Shown piece by piece: positions 1 through 10,869 of a stretch of DNA of 25,225 bases (its first letter is position 1; the number at the start of each line of letters is the position of its first letter). The notes beneath the pieces are model-generated. The model worked only from the letters and a program-made list of their open reading frames with translations, did not search any database and was not told the DNA's origin. Made by a program: the position numbers and the translations under genes. The stretch comes from Ectocarpus siliculosus (lineage: Eukaryota; Sar; Phaeophyceae; Ectocarpales; Ectocarpaceae), in contig FN648810.1 in NCBI GenBank assembly GCA_000310025.1, positions 9,806-35,030 on the forward strand, in the 5' to 3' direction.

Positions 1-79
1 AAAAAAAAAAGGTCCCATCAGACCCGACCGAAGGATTACATATCTCACACCCGAATCCAACATCTCTCTCATCTCTCAC

Positions 80-2967
80 ATCAGTCAGCTTGGCCTCCAG
101 CCCGTCGCCGCTCCACGGAATGGACGGCACCTTGGCGGTCTGCGCGAGGATGTTCGCGGCGATCTTGTCCCCGAGCACTGACATCACCGGGGCGGTGGGG
201 CCGATGAACTTGATGCCGTTGTCCGTCAGGCGGGTGGGCAGCTGGGGGTTCTCCGAGGCGTGTCCCCACCCGGGCCACACGGCGTCCACGCCCTGTTCGT
301 CGGAGATGTTGGGGGGGGGGAGGGGGGTGTACTCATGTAAGCGAATGCCGTGGATATGTTGTAGCGGTTGGGTGTCAGTGACCCCGCAGGATTGTCTACA
401 AGGCTGGAACGGGGTATGTACCTCATTGACCAGCCCCGATATTCCTCTACTACCCAAGGCCGTACGTGACCACGCCTATGTAGAGCAACACGGAGTGGGC
501 CAGAGAAACAAGCAGTCGCTTAGAGGAACAGCAAGTGGCCTCGAGCAGCAAGCAGTGTCCTCGAGCAACTGCAAGTGGCTTAGAGCAACAGGGAGTGGGC
601 AAGGGGTTCAACAGGCACTGGGTTGTGCAAGTAACATTTAACTGGACATACGAGAGCGCGACATCACCGGTCGGGGTCGTCGGGAACAGAGTAGTAATCA
701 AACACCGATAAGTGCGCCCCCAGTACCCAACGCCACACTCCGTCGATGCCCCGCCTACAGCCGACGTGCACCTAAATCATGGCATCATCCGTTAAAAACA
801 CACAACGGCTTTTGTTTCGTGCATGGATGTGTACTGCAAGTCTCTCAAGGGGCCCCGCGCCACGAGGGGGGCGCTCCGCGGCACCACCGACCTGTTTGAT
901 GGCGGTGTCGACGATGAGGTCGACGTTGGCGTAGTTGTTGCTGTTCTTTCCCCCGGGGACCTCTACGATGGCGTCCGCCAGGCGGATGAACTCCGCGTTC
1001 GCAAGAAGGTCCTGCAGAAAAGAAAAGACATGACATGACATGGCATTGCGAAAACGTCCAAGGAACCGCAAAAAAAAAGAAAAAGAAGCGGACGGTTTCA
1101 TATGGGGAAACAAGCACTGCAGAAAAGACATGGCATTGCGAAAACGTCCAAGGAACCGCAAAAAAAAAAAAGCGGAACGGTGTCATGTGGGGAAACAGCA
1201 CAAGATTTTAGTTGCTACTCTCCCAAGGGTGAAAAAAAACGAGAAACGTCGAAAGAAGAAGAAGAAGAAGAAGCGAACGGCGGTGTTTGTAGAGATAAGG
1301 AGTCGCTGTTCTTCCAAGTGCCTTTTAAGATGCTCCAAGCACACCATCAGAGAGCGACCGCAATCTCTTCGCCCGAAGAAACACTCTCCCAATAGCCACA
1401 ACGGCAGCGCGTACCGAACATCAACAAGTGTGTATATTCCCGCCCTCTTTCGTACACGAATGTAGAAAACTAAACAAAACCTTCTTGAAAGCCGCGATCG
1501 TAGACCATGCGGGCTCCGCCATGCTCGGGAACGACCAGGCCCTCTACCCCCTCCCCCCTCTCTTCTTCTACCGTCCCGGCTTTGCAGGGATGCGAGGTCA
1601 ACGGTCAAACGACTACGGCATGCACCACTATGAGTACACCCCCCCCCCTTCTTCTATACCCTTGATACCACAAATGGCGCCGCCCTTTCTCCGTAAACAT
1701 CAAGCCTTGCACCGCCAACAATAACAGACAGCAGCAGCTACATTCTACCCTTGGTAACACAATGCTTCTGCCCGTTTACCCCTGCACTATCCAAGCCGTA
1801 ACCCTGCAACAATAGAGAGGGCAGAAGGGTGGAGACCACCACCCACGCCCCGCTCCCCCCGTCCGCTCACCTCCGGGGTCGCCATGGCGACGAACTCCAC
1901 GGCCTTCTCGTCCCCCAGCTCTAGGTAGCACCACTGCCGCATCGACAGGATCGCTTTCGTGCCCGCCATGCCGTTGTTGGCGATCAGAATCTGCTCCGGC
2001 GAAAAAAAAGAAAGAAAGAGGCGGCGAAACAAACGCCCAAGAGTATATCTCAACCTCGCGCCGTTAGCCGTCGGCACGGAAGAGATGCCGCTGACCAAGA
2101 TTCCAGCAAAACCTGTCGCGTCAACCCGCAACTTGTGCTGAAGCAACAGTCACAGCGGCGGCTCACTACCGTGTGGCAACTTGTGCTGAAGCAACACCCT
2201 TAGTAGCGGCTCACCGCTGCAACTTGTGTTGAATCAATGGCCACAGCGTGGCTGACTTTTTGACACTAGCAGGTGGTTCGGACCCGCAGAGACTAGCCGC
2301 ACGGCTCTTGCAGGTTTGCGACACCCCCCCCCACCCGATCCGCATCACCCCTACCTCAAGCCGCGTCACCCCTACTTAACAAGCCCATCAGCATGAACGG
2401 CTGGTTTGGAGACGTTGTTGGAGAAATAAACACACCAAATCTCGCTGACCACACAGCGCGCGCCCATACACATTCAGTATTTTTACAAAAACGCATGCAC
2501 AATTTTTCGTGCTTTACTCGAAACTGCCATACTACAATAAGTATATCACACCATGGACAATAGAAGAACAATGGTCTACTGGGTCCACATCCCTTGTCAG
2601 GGACAATAGTACATGTTTCGGCGTCCCAAAAAAAAAAAAAACTCACCTTTCGGATAGGAAGAGATCCGCCCCGGTTCTTGATGTACTCCCCCATCTTGTC
2701 CTCCTCGCCCTGCGGGGAGATGACGTCAGTGCTCTCAGCCGCGGCAACCGCCTTTAGACCTCTAACGCCGCCCAGATCACTACCACGTCCCCGCGCTGTG
2801 GCTGGGATAGACGAGGTTGCCGCGAAGCTCGACGAGTGAGCCGCGCCCTGGATGTTGGCCGCCTTGGGCACCATCAGCGATGCTGGGATGAAGGCTGGGG
2901 GTGCCGTGGGCGACAAGACGGGGGGGGGAAGGGGTGGGGGCGAGCACGCTGCAATCAGGGTTTGCAC
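80..2967 (-). CDS. ACC: Acetyl-CoA carboxylase, homomeric type, 5' part (N-terminus and start of biotin carboxylase domain)
   Basis: This gene encodes the multidomain enzyme that carboxylates acetyl-CoA to malonyl-CoA, the committed step of fatty-acid synthesis. Four exons read in one frame: 2967-2647, 1990-1871, 1011-892 and 292-80. All have GT-AG borders and all introns are phase 0 (656, 859 and 599 bp; a fourth runs off the left edge, with its GTGAGA donor at 79). Joined, they give the biotin carboxylase N-terminus: [10 protein letters not shown], then [76 protein letters not shown] and [23 protein letters not shown]. The order matches eukaryotic ACCs. The ATP-grasp core, biotin carrier and carboxyltransferase domains lie outside the window. 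The start is uncertain: Met at 2967 is the furthest upstream, but a CATCCCAG acceptor-like site precedes Met 2874-2872. The first ~80 residues are Ala/Pro/Ser-rich with no clear signal peptide or plastid ASAFAP motif, so cytosolic versus plastid targeting is undecided. Confidence 0.93.
483..602. repeat. Six-copy 20-bp minisatellite in ACC intron 3
   Basis: Six consecutive imperfect 20-bp units, each starting GAG(C/A/G)A and carrying a (C/G)AGTG-like core, fill 483-602. There are no spacers between units. The array sits inside the intron at 293-891 of the carboxylase gene. Confidence 0.85.
1012..1201. repeat. Tandem duplication (~100 bp x 2) containing the intron 2 splice acceptor of ACC
   Basis: The stretch beginning CTGCAGAAAAGA at 1012 recurs at 1117. 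Both copies share CATGGCATTGCGAAAACG, TCCAAGGAACCGC, a poly-A run and TGGGGAAACA. On the minus strand each copy supplies a polypyrimidine tract ending in TTTTCTGCAG. The copy adjoining 1011 is the one used to join the ATPE and DLLANAEF segments of the carboxylase. Confidence 0.85.
1251..1273. repeat. GAA microsatellite in ACC intron 2
   Basis: A short run of GAA triplets follows several poly-A tracts. On the minus (transcribed) strand it becomes a TTC-rich pyrimidine tract inside the intron at 1012-1870. Confidence 0.7.
2130..2265. repeat. Three-copy ~45-bp tandem repeat in ACC intron 1
   Basis: AACTTGTG(C/T)TGAA(G/T)CAA recurs at 2130, 2178 and 2221. Each copy is followed by a related GGC(T)CAC segment. 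Spacing is 48 and 43 bp and divergence is visible, so this is an old small tandem array inside the first carboxylase intron (1991-2646). Confidence 0.8.
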
Positions 2968-5590
2968 AAGAAATGCCTGCTATGTGAGACGCTGGGCAAA
3001 GAGCAGCACGGGCAGGAAACCCGGTGTTAAAAGGTTGTTTTCGATTGGATGAAAAAAAACTCGGTGTGTATGCTGCAGTAGTCGGACTACTGCTGTGAGG
3101 AAGAGAAAGTTGTTTAGGTGTCGCGCGAGTGGAACGACAAGGGGCGGCAGCGCGGCGGGGGTAATTGTACCAAGGGCTGGTGGGTGGTCTATACCACAAA
3201 GCACAAATGTACGCGCGACATAGTTCGAGTTGCACTGGTCGTTCATCAGACATACCAATGCGTCAGAACAGCGGTTGGTCGGCGAGCGTTTTACTTCTAT
3301 TAGCTCTGCCGCTCGCTCATCCCAACCTTGCTTCTGCTGGGGCAAGGACACTCGAGGGTGCTGACCGGTCACGGCATCTCACGTATGCATCATAAGGAAG
3401 TACACTACAAAGGTGATCTAAGCGGTGTTTGGTGTTTTGATACTCAGTCATATGCGCTCGCTAGAGAGAGGGGAAACTGCAGTGCGAATGGCACCGGAGC
3501 AAGATCGACGCCTGGTGAAATTGTAGCGCAATCCAACGACCATCAAGCTTGGTGGGTGTTTTTTCGCCAAGGCTGCAGTGGATCCACGTTAACTCTTGAC
3601 CGTGGAATATTTGAACACCGGCATACTTCCAACGCACACAAGTTCACAGCAGTAGTGACTTGAAAATGGCGTTAACGAAGACATTCTTCGTGGACTTCCC
3701 AAGGAAGAGGGGGCTGAGTAGCATACGGAATGGCGGAGAATCTCTTTCCGGAATGTTGTCGTTGATTTACGTGGTAGAGTCTCGCAAAGGAAATGTTGTT
3801 GCAACCTCTGTCTGTTACTTTGTAACCAATGGGTGTAGTGTATGCACAATGAGCTGCTACAGATGGTATTATAGTACGTAGAAAAACAATAACCTCGCAA
3901 TCGCGGGAAAAGATGTCAAAAAGTCATCGAGACAGCACACGAGTAATAATATGGCACTTGCTAACAGGCTGAAGTATATACAACAATAGGTTCCACTGCC
4001 AAGCCTTCCGACTCTTGAGCAAAACAGAACATGCCCCGTTGAGGCCGGTGGTACGGGTTTACCGGCCAACCGCATCAAACTCTCCACAAACACGGAACGC
4101 AACAACAAAACCAACATCACGTATGCATACGAGTAGTAGTGGAAGGGCGCATCGCACCCTGCCCTTTCGCTACGACAGGACAGCCTACGCAAAAAAGGAC
4201 CAGGGACGGGGGGCACGCAGACGCTAACCCTAACCCTGCCCCAACTAACTAGCTTCTAACTTTATCCAGAATGCATTGTATGCATACATGTACACGAAAA
4301 AAAAAACCTGCGTAGACTTGTGCTACTAGTGGTGCAATGCAGGCGGCTGGCGTTGGTTTAATTTCGTCGACGTGTCTTCGGTAAACATGCCCGCCAGATA
4401 GAAAGATGGAGACGTGGACGCCGCACACAGCAGAACCAACACGAGACATTCCTGTTGACTACTGCTGCTGCTGTATTTACTCGACAAGAGGAGCGGAGGC
4501 CGTTGCTCGACCGCTGCATATAGAGCTGCAGAGGCAACGGCATGAAACTTGTCACATTTTTTTTCAAGGAAAGCCACAGAATGCAAGCAATGCTACAAGA
4601 GCCAACAGACAGAGCACGTGCCGTGCGCAAAACGTCCAGAGGTTGACTGCCGCACGCCGATACCCTTCTTGTTGCACAACCCGTCACGGCGGCGTGAAGC
4701 GATCGTTGTTGAAGAACACGCCCACCACCGCTTTCGTTTTTTTTTTTTTTAGTTACAGATTTACAGAATGATTTTTTGCCATCACACACCACCTCCACCA
4801 CCGCACATCACGCAACAGCGCGGATGTATATATTATTGGCTGTGCATATAGAAAAAAGAGTCCGTTCTTTTTCTCTCTCTGGTTGTAGGCCGATCAACGC
4901 CCCGCGGGTGAACGCCTGTCCCATGGTAGGCAGCAGCTTGTGGTGCGTGGCTGCTAGTCCGCATACACAGGCGTTGCAAGCTAATTTTATCTCGTTGTCC
5001 AACTTCAAGGAACCCCTGGGGTTGATAATAATGATGGGAGCTGGTTGTAGCGAACAAGGGTGTAGGGCAGTGCCCTCCTCCCCCCGCCAGCCGTTCGGGC
5101 GCTGCTATGCGTAGCCTTTACCAGAAGCTGGGGGCGGCGGTATGCATATGCTCAAAACGTACGGTAAGCTTTTCCGGGGGATGTGTGTGCTGCTGCCGGC
5201 GTCTCCGGAAGTGTCGTCTCTCTCTCCCCCTGCAGGATCTCAGCGTTTGCATGCGCAATTATTATTCATGTGTGTGTGCTGCTTATTTTTCTTGGGACTG
5301 CGCGAAATCTTTGGAGTGTGTGGGGGTACAATTTCGCCACGCGGTGAGCAGGCAGCGGCGCGCTGCGCACTACTCCTGCGGCCGGCCCTACCAGTAGATT
5401 GCACCAGGGATGGTGTCGGCTGGAGTTGCTAGAGCAACGAGCGTGAGCGGTGGGCCAAAGAGTACGTACGAGATGAAAAAATTAGAGCTGCACATAAAAT
5501 ATCTAAAAGGTTGGGGGGGAGCATGTCGGCGCGTGCTTGAGAGTTGCACAGCCGTCGCAAGCTGCGCACCGGAGGAAGAGTACTCACGCG
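2968..5590. other. Intergenic stretch without a recognisable gene
   Basis: I see no protein family on either strand here; open frames are short and mutually overlapping. It must contain the 5' flank of the carboxylase gene, and possibly an upstream non-coding or targeting exon, but I cannot place a promoter. Visible small features are two 12-bp palindromes centred on TATGCATA (4120-4131 and 4277-4288), a telomere-like 17-mer (4222-4238) and long A or T homopolymers near 3050, 4300 and 4740. Confidence 0.5.
4222..4238 (-). repeat. Interstitial telomere-like motif (TTAGGG type)
   Basis: The minus strand reads CAGGGTTAGGGTTAGCG, just over two TTAGGG units. The same 17-mer occurs on the plus strand at 23777-23793. 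It is too short to be a telomere. Confidence 0.7.
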
Positions 5591-5591
5591 C

Positions 5592-6007
5592 TCACGGTAA
5601 AAAAGAAGAGAAATGCAGCCACCTGCACTGCTGCCCAAGAAGACTGCTGCATGCAGACAGAGATACCGTCTCTGGCACACACCTTGCTGGATACCCACGC
5701 GCAAGCACCAGCAGGAGCCAACCCAAAAGTTCCAGCAGTCGATGGAGCAAGATCACACCAAGAAACGCATGCCGGGACGCTGCGCTCACCTGACCCATGA
5801 CCAACCAGCCGAGATATGAGGAGTGCTGCGAGAGCGCCTCCTCCATGCCTCCTTCCATGCATGGTCTCTGCCGCTACGCTGCTGCTGCTGCTGCTGCGTG
5901 TCCCTGCCTGCTGCACCCAACGTAGAGCCACTGTTGTTCCTAACCGCGGCAGTCGATCTCCCAGCTTGCCCGCGGACGACGGCAGCACAGCTCTGAAGTG
6001 CAGCCAC
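5592..6007 (-). other. Candidate exon region of an unidentified minus-strand gene
   Basis: Between 6007 and 5798 all three minus-strand frames are open, ending at a good donor, CAG|GTGAGC, with the exon's last base at 5798. One frame starts with an Ala/Arg/Ser-rich segment (Met 6007) followed by a six-Gln run encoded by the CAG repeat. Another contains HSSYLGWLVMGQ directly before the donor. Downstream, 5790-5592 includes hydrophobic stretches such as LLELLGWLLLVLA. I recognise no family and cannot choose a frame. It may be a first exon, or chance openness in GC-rich DNA. A (CTG)6-type microsatellite lies at 5878-5897. Confidence 0.2.
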
Positions 6008-6009
6008 GC

Positions 6010-7800
6010 CGTTGGCTCGCCTCAGCCCGCCAGAAAGCTACTACCACGCAACGCGTTGCGTTACGGAACTCTCTCGCTCTCTCCCTGTCTGTGAGAACCA
6101 CGAAGGGGTGAGCGGCTATCGCTCTATCCTCCTCATTCTTGGAACAGGAGGGGGTACGCAATGTAATCGACCCCCCCCCCCGAAAAAACGCGCCAACCCG
6201 CCGCACACATGTCTGATGTGTGCATCTTCATGCAGACCATCGACAGATCACCTTTTCACCGACGTAGAGCTCGTCTCTACATCTTCAAGAGTACGTCTGT
6301 GCGATTTCAACTGATCTCAAAAGTTGTGGGCGTTCTTCAGGCAGTCTTACAACGAAAAAATGGAACGTAACGAGCAGCGCACAAACGTATCACACTACAG
6401 ATCCGCTCGCTCATACAAATCGACCCCGTGTGTAAGGTGCACTGCACATGTACATGTACTACCTACCGCATGCAGCATTACTGCTGTGTACATGTAACCC
6501 CTGTACATGTAACTCAACCCAAGATCGAGAAGAGGAAGCAGATACGGTAACGGCAGAAACTTGGTCTTTTCGAGCACACAATCTACAGCAGTGCAACATT
6601 GTGGGGGGAAGACAATATGTGCTGCTGGGTGCATGTAGATAGTCGACGTACAAAAATATTTTCGCCTTTCAGAGAACGACTCGCTCTCCAACTATGTACA
6701 CATGTTGTACATGTATGGAGGTGCTGAGTAAGGCTTGCTCAGATGTTGTATTGTAGGCGAAGCAGGTCAGACGGGTGGCGTCGAACATGCTCAACATGAG
6801 TCCTGTACCAGTTGCAGAGTGCCTACAGTACCTCACCATCTTATAGCTGCCAGTTTACTTCTCAGTCGGTGGCCCTCGTTGGGGCATGATCCCCAGCGTC
6901 AAGGGGAACAGGAAAAACAAACGTCCCCACAAAAGTGTTTTTCATCAATCTTAGCCCCAAGCAACGGGAGATCTGCCGGCACTCTCATCAGAATTGAATG
7001 TTGGAATACTTACGTCGACGCCATCCTTCCATGGCGGGGCTTACATTGTGCAATGCAGTAGTAATCAAGGTACGACTGCCAGACGTACAGTATAGAGATT
7101 GACAGTTTTATTCTGTCGCAGGGATTGCAAGAGCTCACACATTGACCCATATATTCAAACACACAGGCTGCTTTCGTCCACGTCGGCACCCTCCCACCGA
7201 CGACGACCTGCGTCAGATGTTTCTACATCTCGCTGCTGAACGAAAGCATTGTAGGGGCGGGGATTCGCATACCACTTCAAGAACAAAAACCAAGAAAGAA
7301 CAGAATGGAGACTACTCAAAGAGACAGCAAGACGGGCTCAAGCAAGCCTTGAAATACTTCAACCTTCCAGGCCAGGAAATCTCTGCAACAAACCCAACGT
7401 CGGAAACTCTCGACGTTGTATTGTGATCGGATGGATTGTATCTACCCGCCAAAGAAGCACGACAACGAAATCCAGGGTTGGGCCGGACACACGCCGCAAA
7501 CACACCAATATACTTTTACAAAAAGAATAGCAGCGGTGCAGCCATCGGTAAAGACACCTTTTTTTCACAGGCATGGTGGTGCTCCGCAGGATGCACAGGG
7601 GTATCAGTCTTAAGGACTCTACCCCGGCTTAATAAGGACACATGTTGTGACGAAACCACGGGTGTCCTTAGCACGATGTATTCATACCCCAGCGCGTAGG
7701 CGAGCAGCCCCCCCCAACTAACTTCCCGCCCCTCTCGCCCGGCAATGTAGCTCTCGCCCCGGCCGTGACCGCACGAATCACTTTGGCTTCCCTCGAGAAC
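6010..7800. other. Intergenic stretch; TGTACATGTA cluster and 3' flank of the LC8-like gene
   Basis: No named gene. The palindrome TGTACATGTA occurs exactly four times at 6449-6458, 6487-6496, 6502-6511 and 6706-6715. A hydrophilic open stretch at about 7200-7426 on the plus strand (Lys/Arg/Gln-rich, ending before TGA) has no recognisable relatives and is probably chance or a 3' untranslated region. The right part should contain the 3' untranslated region of the dynein light chain gene. Confidence 0.4.
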
Positions 7801-7802
7801 GG

Positions 7803-9158
7803 CTATCCGGCTTTGTACAGACAGAACGCCATCTTCCCGTGGTAGAAGAAAACGAAGTGCTTGCTCTCGTGCGTGACGAAAGCTTTGAAGTCCGTGCCAA
7901 CGATACAGTGCCATGTTGGGCCGTACTTGACCTCGAACTTCGACTGTCAAAAGGGGTTTTGAACGAGTGCGGGACGACGAGCGTTCAAGAAAACGGCCAA
8001 GAAACCAATACGCATAGGCAAGGTGTACCCACCTCTTTGAAAGCCGAGGCTAGGTATTTCTCAAATATTGGCACAGTAGCTTGGTTATCGGATTTGGACA
8101 ATAGACTATGTAGAGGCCACTTGATAGTGCCCTAGGACCCTTGGACTAGCAACTCCACAGATACGGCTGCTGTGACGTGAGACTGAACTGCTCTGCGAAG
8201 GTGTACACGTCGATGCCACATAACATCAAGTGCAGTTTCCATGTCGAGACCCGCGTTGAGCGGAGGTGAGGGGCGCCCGCGTGCTGTTAGTCCTGTGGAC
8301 ATTTTACCACATACCTTCCAAAGGCCCAGCTAACCTTCTGAACCCTACGAGAAATACGGCAAACAGTATAGGTCGTTGATTCTATGTTGTCAACATGTTC
8401 GCTTCTTCCTTGTTAGCGTTTTTGGGCCTAGCACTTATATCCAAGTGAGTACAGCGACCGTTATTTCCTTAGAAATGAACCATCTTCATTTCTCCTTCCC
8501 CCCCTCTCTCTCCCTGTCTCCCTCCCCTCCTAATCTCTTCCTCGCCTGGCCATTTAGGATTCAACAGAGAATCAGTGTCGAACCAGCAATTTTCTTCACC
8601 ATATGCGTCACATGTTGCAACATTCTGTTTCTTTCTTTCTGAGAAGCCCCCGCTTGTCTAGCTGTGTAGCACCCCACATGACGTACGTATAGGAGGAATT
8701 TTTACATTGGTCACCCGTACGATGAAATTGAAGCTCGTCATCAGATTGTTGAAATCCAAAAGTTGGCTGCGAAAGCATGTGGTTACGCTACAACAAACTA
8801 TGCCAGTGGCACCTACTATCTACGATGCATGTCGATCGGTCGTTGATACTGTGCTGTTGCTGGTGTCAGGGGATGAAGAGTGAGCAGATGTTCAGACGAA
8901 CCCCACGAGTGGAGCCACCCTCCAATGAGCAAGTTCCGAACGAATACTCCTGTCTTCTCGGCGAATGATTTTCGCAGGTAGCTGATCATCCGGAGCCGCT
9001 TGCGTCGACAGCAGTAGTGAGAGGAGACTGCGATACTTCGGTCGTAGATACGGTGCACACCTTTATAGCTCTTGATATCTCCTTTTCGTCGCTTTTGCTC
9101 TCTATCGCTGCTGCTGCCCAGTTCTGTGCGTCGACTCGCATCTCGCCATGGTCATCCA
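7803..9158 (-). CDS. LC8-like dynein light chain (divergent DYNLL family), two clear exons
   Basis: LC8 light chains are small dimeric hub proteins that bind dynein intermediate chains and many other partners. The terminal exon 7943-7803 (acceptor TTTTGACAG, stop TAG) encodes 46 residues with the family signature: KFEVKYGPTWHCIVG, then FVTHESKHFVFFYHGKMAF and a C-terminal LYKAG. Canonical LC8 has KYNPTWHCIVG, YVTHETKHFIYFYLGQVAI and LFKSG. The preceding exon 9158-9061 (acceptor CCAACAG, donor AAAG|GTGTGC) encodes the helical part, including GEMRVDAQNWAAAAIES and DEKEISRAIK. The join is phase 0 across an 1117-bp intron and restores the AIK-SKFEVKY stretch that aligns with IKKEFDKKY. The helices are much less conserved than the strand region, so this is probably a divergent paralogue rather than the canonical axonemal or cytoplasmic copy. 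The usual N-terminal VIKNADM strand is not found. The 9158 exon needs one upstream base to complete its first codon. Confidence 0.88.
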
Positions 9159-9851
9159 CTGTTGGCAAAACGAACGTGTGGGTATAAGAAGATAGTCTCG
9201 AAGGCCGTAAGATTGAAGGGTATTTTACTACGCTGTCAAGATGGTGTCCCTTTTTCGAACGCTCGTGCCTACCAAAGGACTGTGCTTCGCATTGCACACG
9301 ATATTGTACGTAAGAACCTCGCCTTTTGTCAGTCGGAGGAAGGTGATCCCTCTTTGACGCCGAAAAATTCATAAACCTTCTCTGAAATACACGACAGATG
9401 GGTATATCAGGAACGTCCAAAACTTTCTAGAACCCCTAGATCGCATGGGTTGTGCAGGTACGAAGGTGTTTGGTGAGTTCAAGTTCATTGTGTGACCAAG
9501 CAAGGCATATGTAGGAGAACACACGGGCACAGCAATGGCGCCGCTATTGGCGTGAACACTGTACATAATTTGTCTGAGAGTCGACAGCAGACCCACGCTA
9601 CCATACCGACAAGGCCTCCACATCAACACTCAAACCGATATCAACAATGATCGCAAGCAGACTTACACCGTTGTTGGCCTGACGTGCATCTTCCAGAACG
9701 TTGTTTGCACTGGACTTGTGCATATGAAAAGAGGATCGACAGCAGATGTGTAGACTAGTCTAAATGAATCTGCCCGATCCGTGAGCAGTAAGATATATTG
9801 TTCAGTATTGTTGGTAGCGTAGTAGAACGGACACGGAAAGAGGGCACTTAC

Positions 9852-9864
9852 TGTCAGATACCAT
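9852..9864 (-). other. Candidate first coding exon of the LC8-like gene
   Basis: ATG GTA TCT GAC A is followed by a perfect GTAAGT donor. It ends in phase 1, which is exactly what the exon at 9158 requires, and the encoded MVSD resembles LC8 starts such as MSD. The direct join would lack the VIKNADM strand, so either a further exon is missing or this copy is N-terminally shortened. Confidence 0.4.
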
Positions 9865-9869
9865 CTTCG

Positions 9870-10865
9870 CTGAGACACCCGAGCTCTCCATGGTGTTTCG
9901 ACAAAACTCGTCTCGCTTGATCTGGCCTTCTACCTGTCACAACCGTCCTCAGATCGGCCTCTTCTTCGTCAGTTGTACACGACACGCTGTAGTCTATACT
10001 TGGGGCTCTTTTTCGACTGAATGTCATCAGCCGATCTGAAGAGCATGCAATAGCCCTCAAAGGTTACAGTTTCATTCACGACGTCACATTTTGCGCGCCC
10101 TGTGTTCAATACAACAAGAGCAGTCTCGTGATCAGCGGTGCGTACACGTACATTGCAATAGGTTTGCCTTGCGCGCACCCCGGTGCGTGTGCGGGGGAAA
10201 GACGCACGTGCACGACGAAGCAGGTGCACACACAAAATAGACTATATGTAGCTAGCCATGCACCAGCTAGATGCCATCTGTCTAGTACGGACACCAAACC
10301 TCGTACTTATACATGAACGGTATAGGGTTGTCAAGGTTGTGAAGGGTCGAGGCTCGAAAGACTAGCTAGACGACCAAGAATTTCGGTTTGACGGTTACAT
10401 GCGGCGGGACTTGTATTTTTTTTTCTCGCCGCACAGGAGGGGCATCGGGCATCCGGGGGCATCGCATGTCTCGTGATCCCGCGAGGATTTTGGAACTCCT
10501 GGCTATGGTTGTGGGCTGATTCCACGCACACGCACCAGCGGGGGATGGAAAATATACCCTATCAAAGCTCATGTACGTTCTTCACGTGTGGCCGTGCACA
10601 GCACTCTCTCTCGGCAGTACCTCGGGACAAGATTTTCTGCGCGTCCGCGAAAATAGCTTTTCGTTCCTCCTCTCCACATTCTCTACTTGTGGTGGCACCG
10701 ATAATCCTACACACAGCGGATCGAAAAGGGCTGGGATTTTTTTGTTATTTTCCTACCGCGAGGAGTGCGCATGCAGCAATTCCGGTTGGAGAACGCCACG
10801 GAGGGGCCTACACTTTTTTCTTTTCAGTCTATACTACTGTGGTCTGCTGCAGTACAAAACCGAAA
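9870..10865. other. Intergenic stretch, no gene seen
   Basis: Open frames here are short, overlapping and unlike known families. It probably contains the upstream flank of the LC8-like gene. I find no further part of the reverse-transcriptase relic upstream of about 10870, consistent with 5' truncation. Confidence 0.4.
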
Positions 10866-10869
10866 AGTG

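Noticed and set aside
483-602. CRISPR-like regular 20-bp repeats
   Set aside because: Units are contiguous without unique spacers and lie in an intron of a eukaryotic gene, so this is a minisatellite.
90-641. 183-codon plus-strand frame at the left edge
   Set aside because: It overlaps the antisense of a clear carboxylase exon and then an intron minisatellite.
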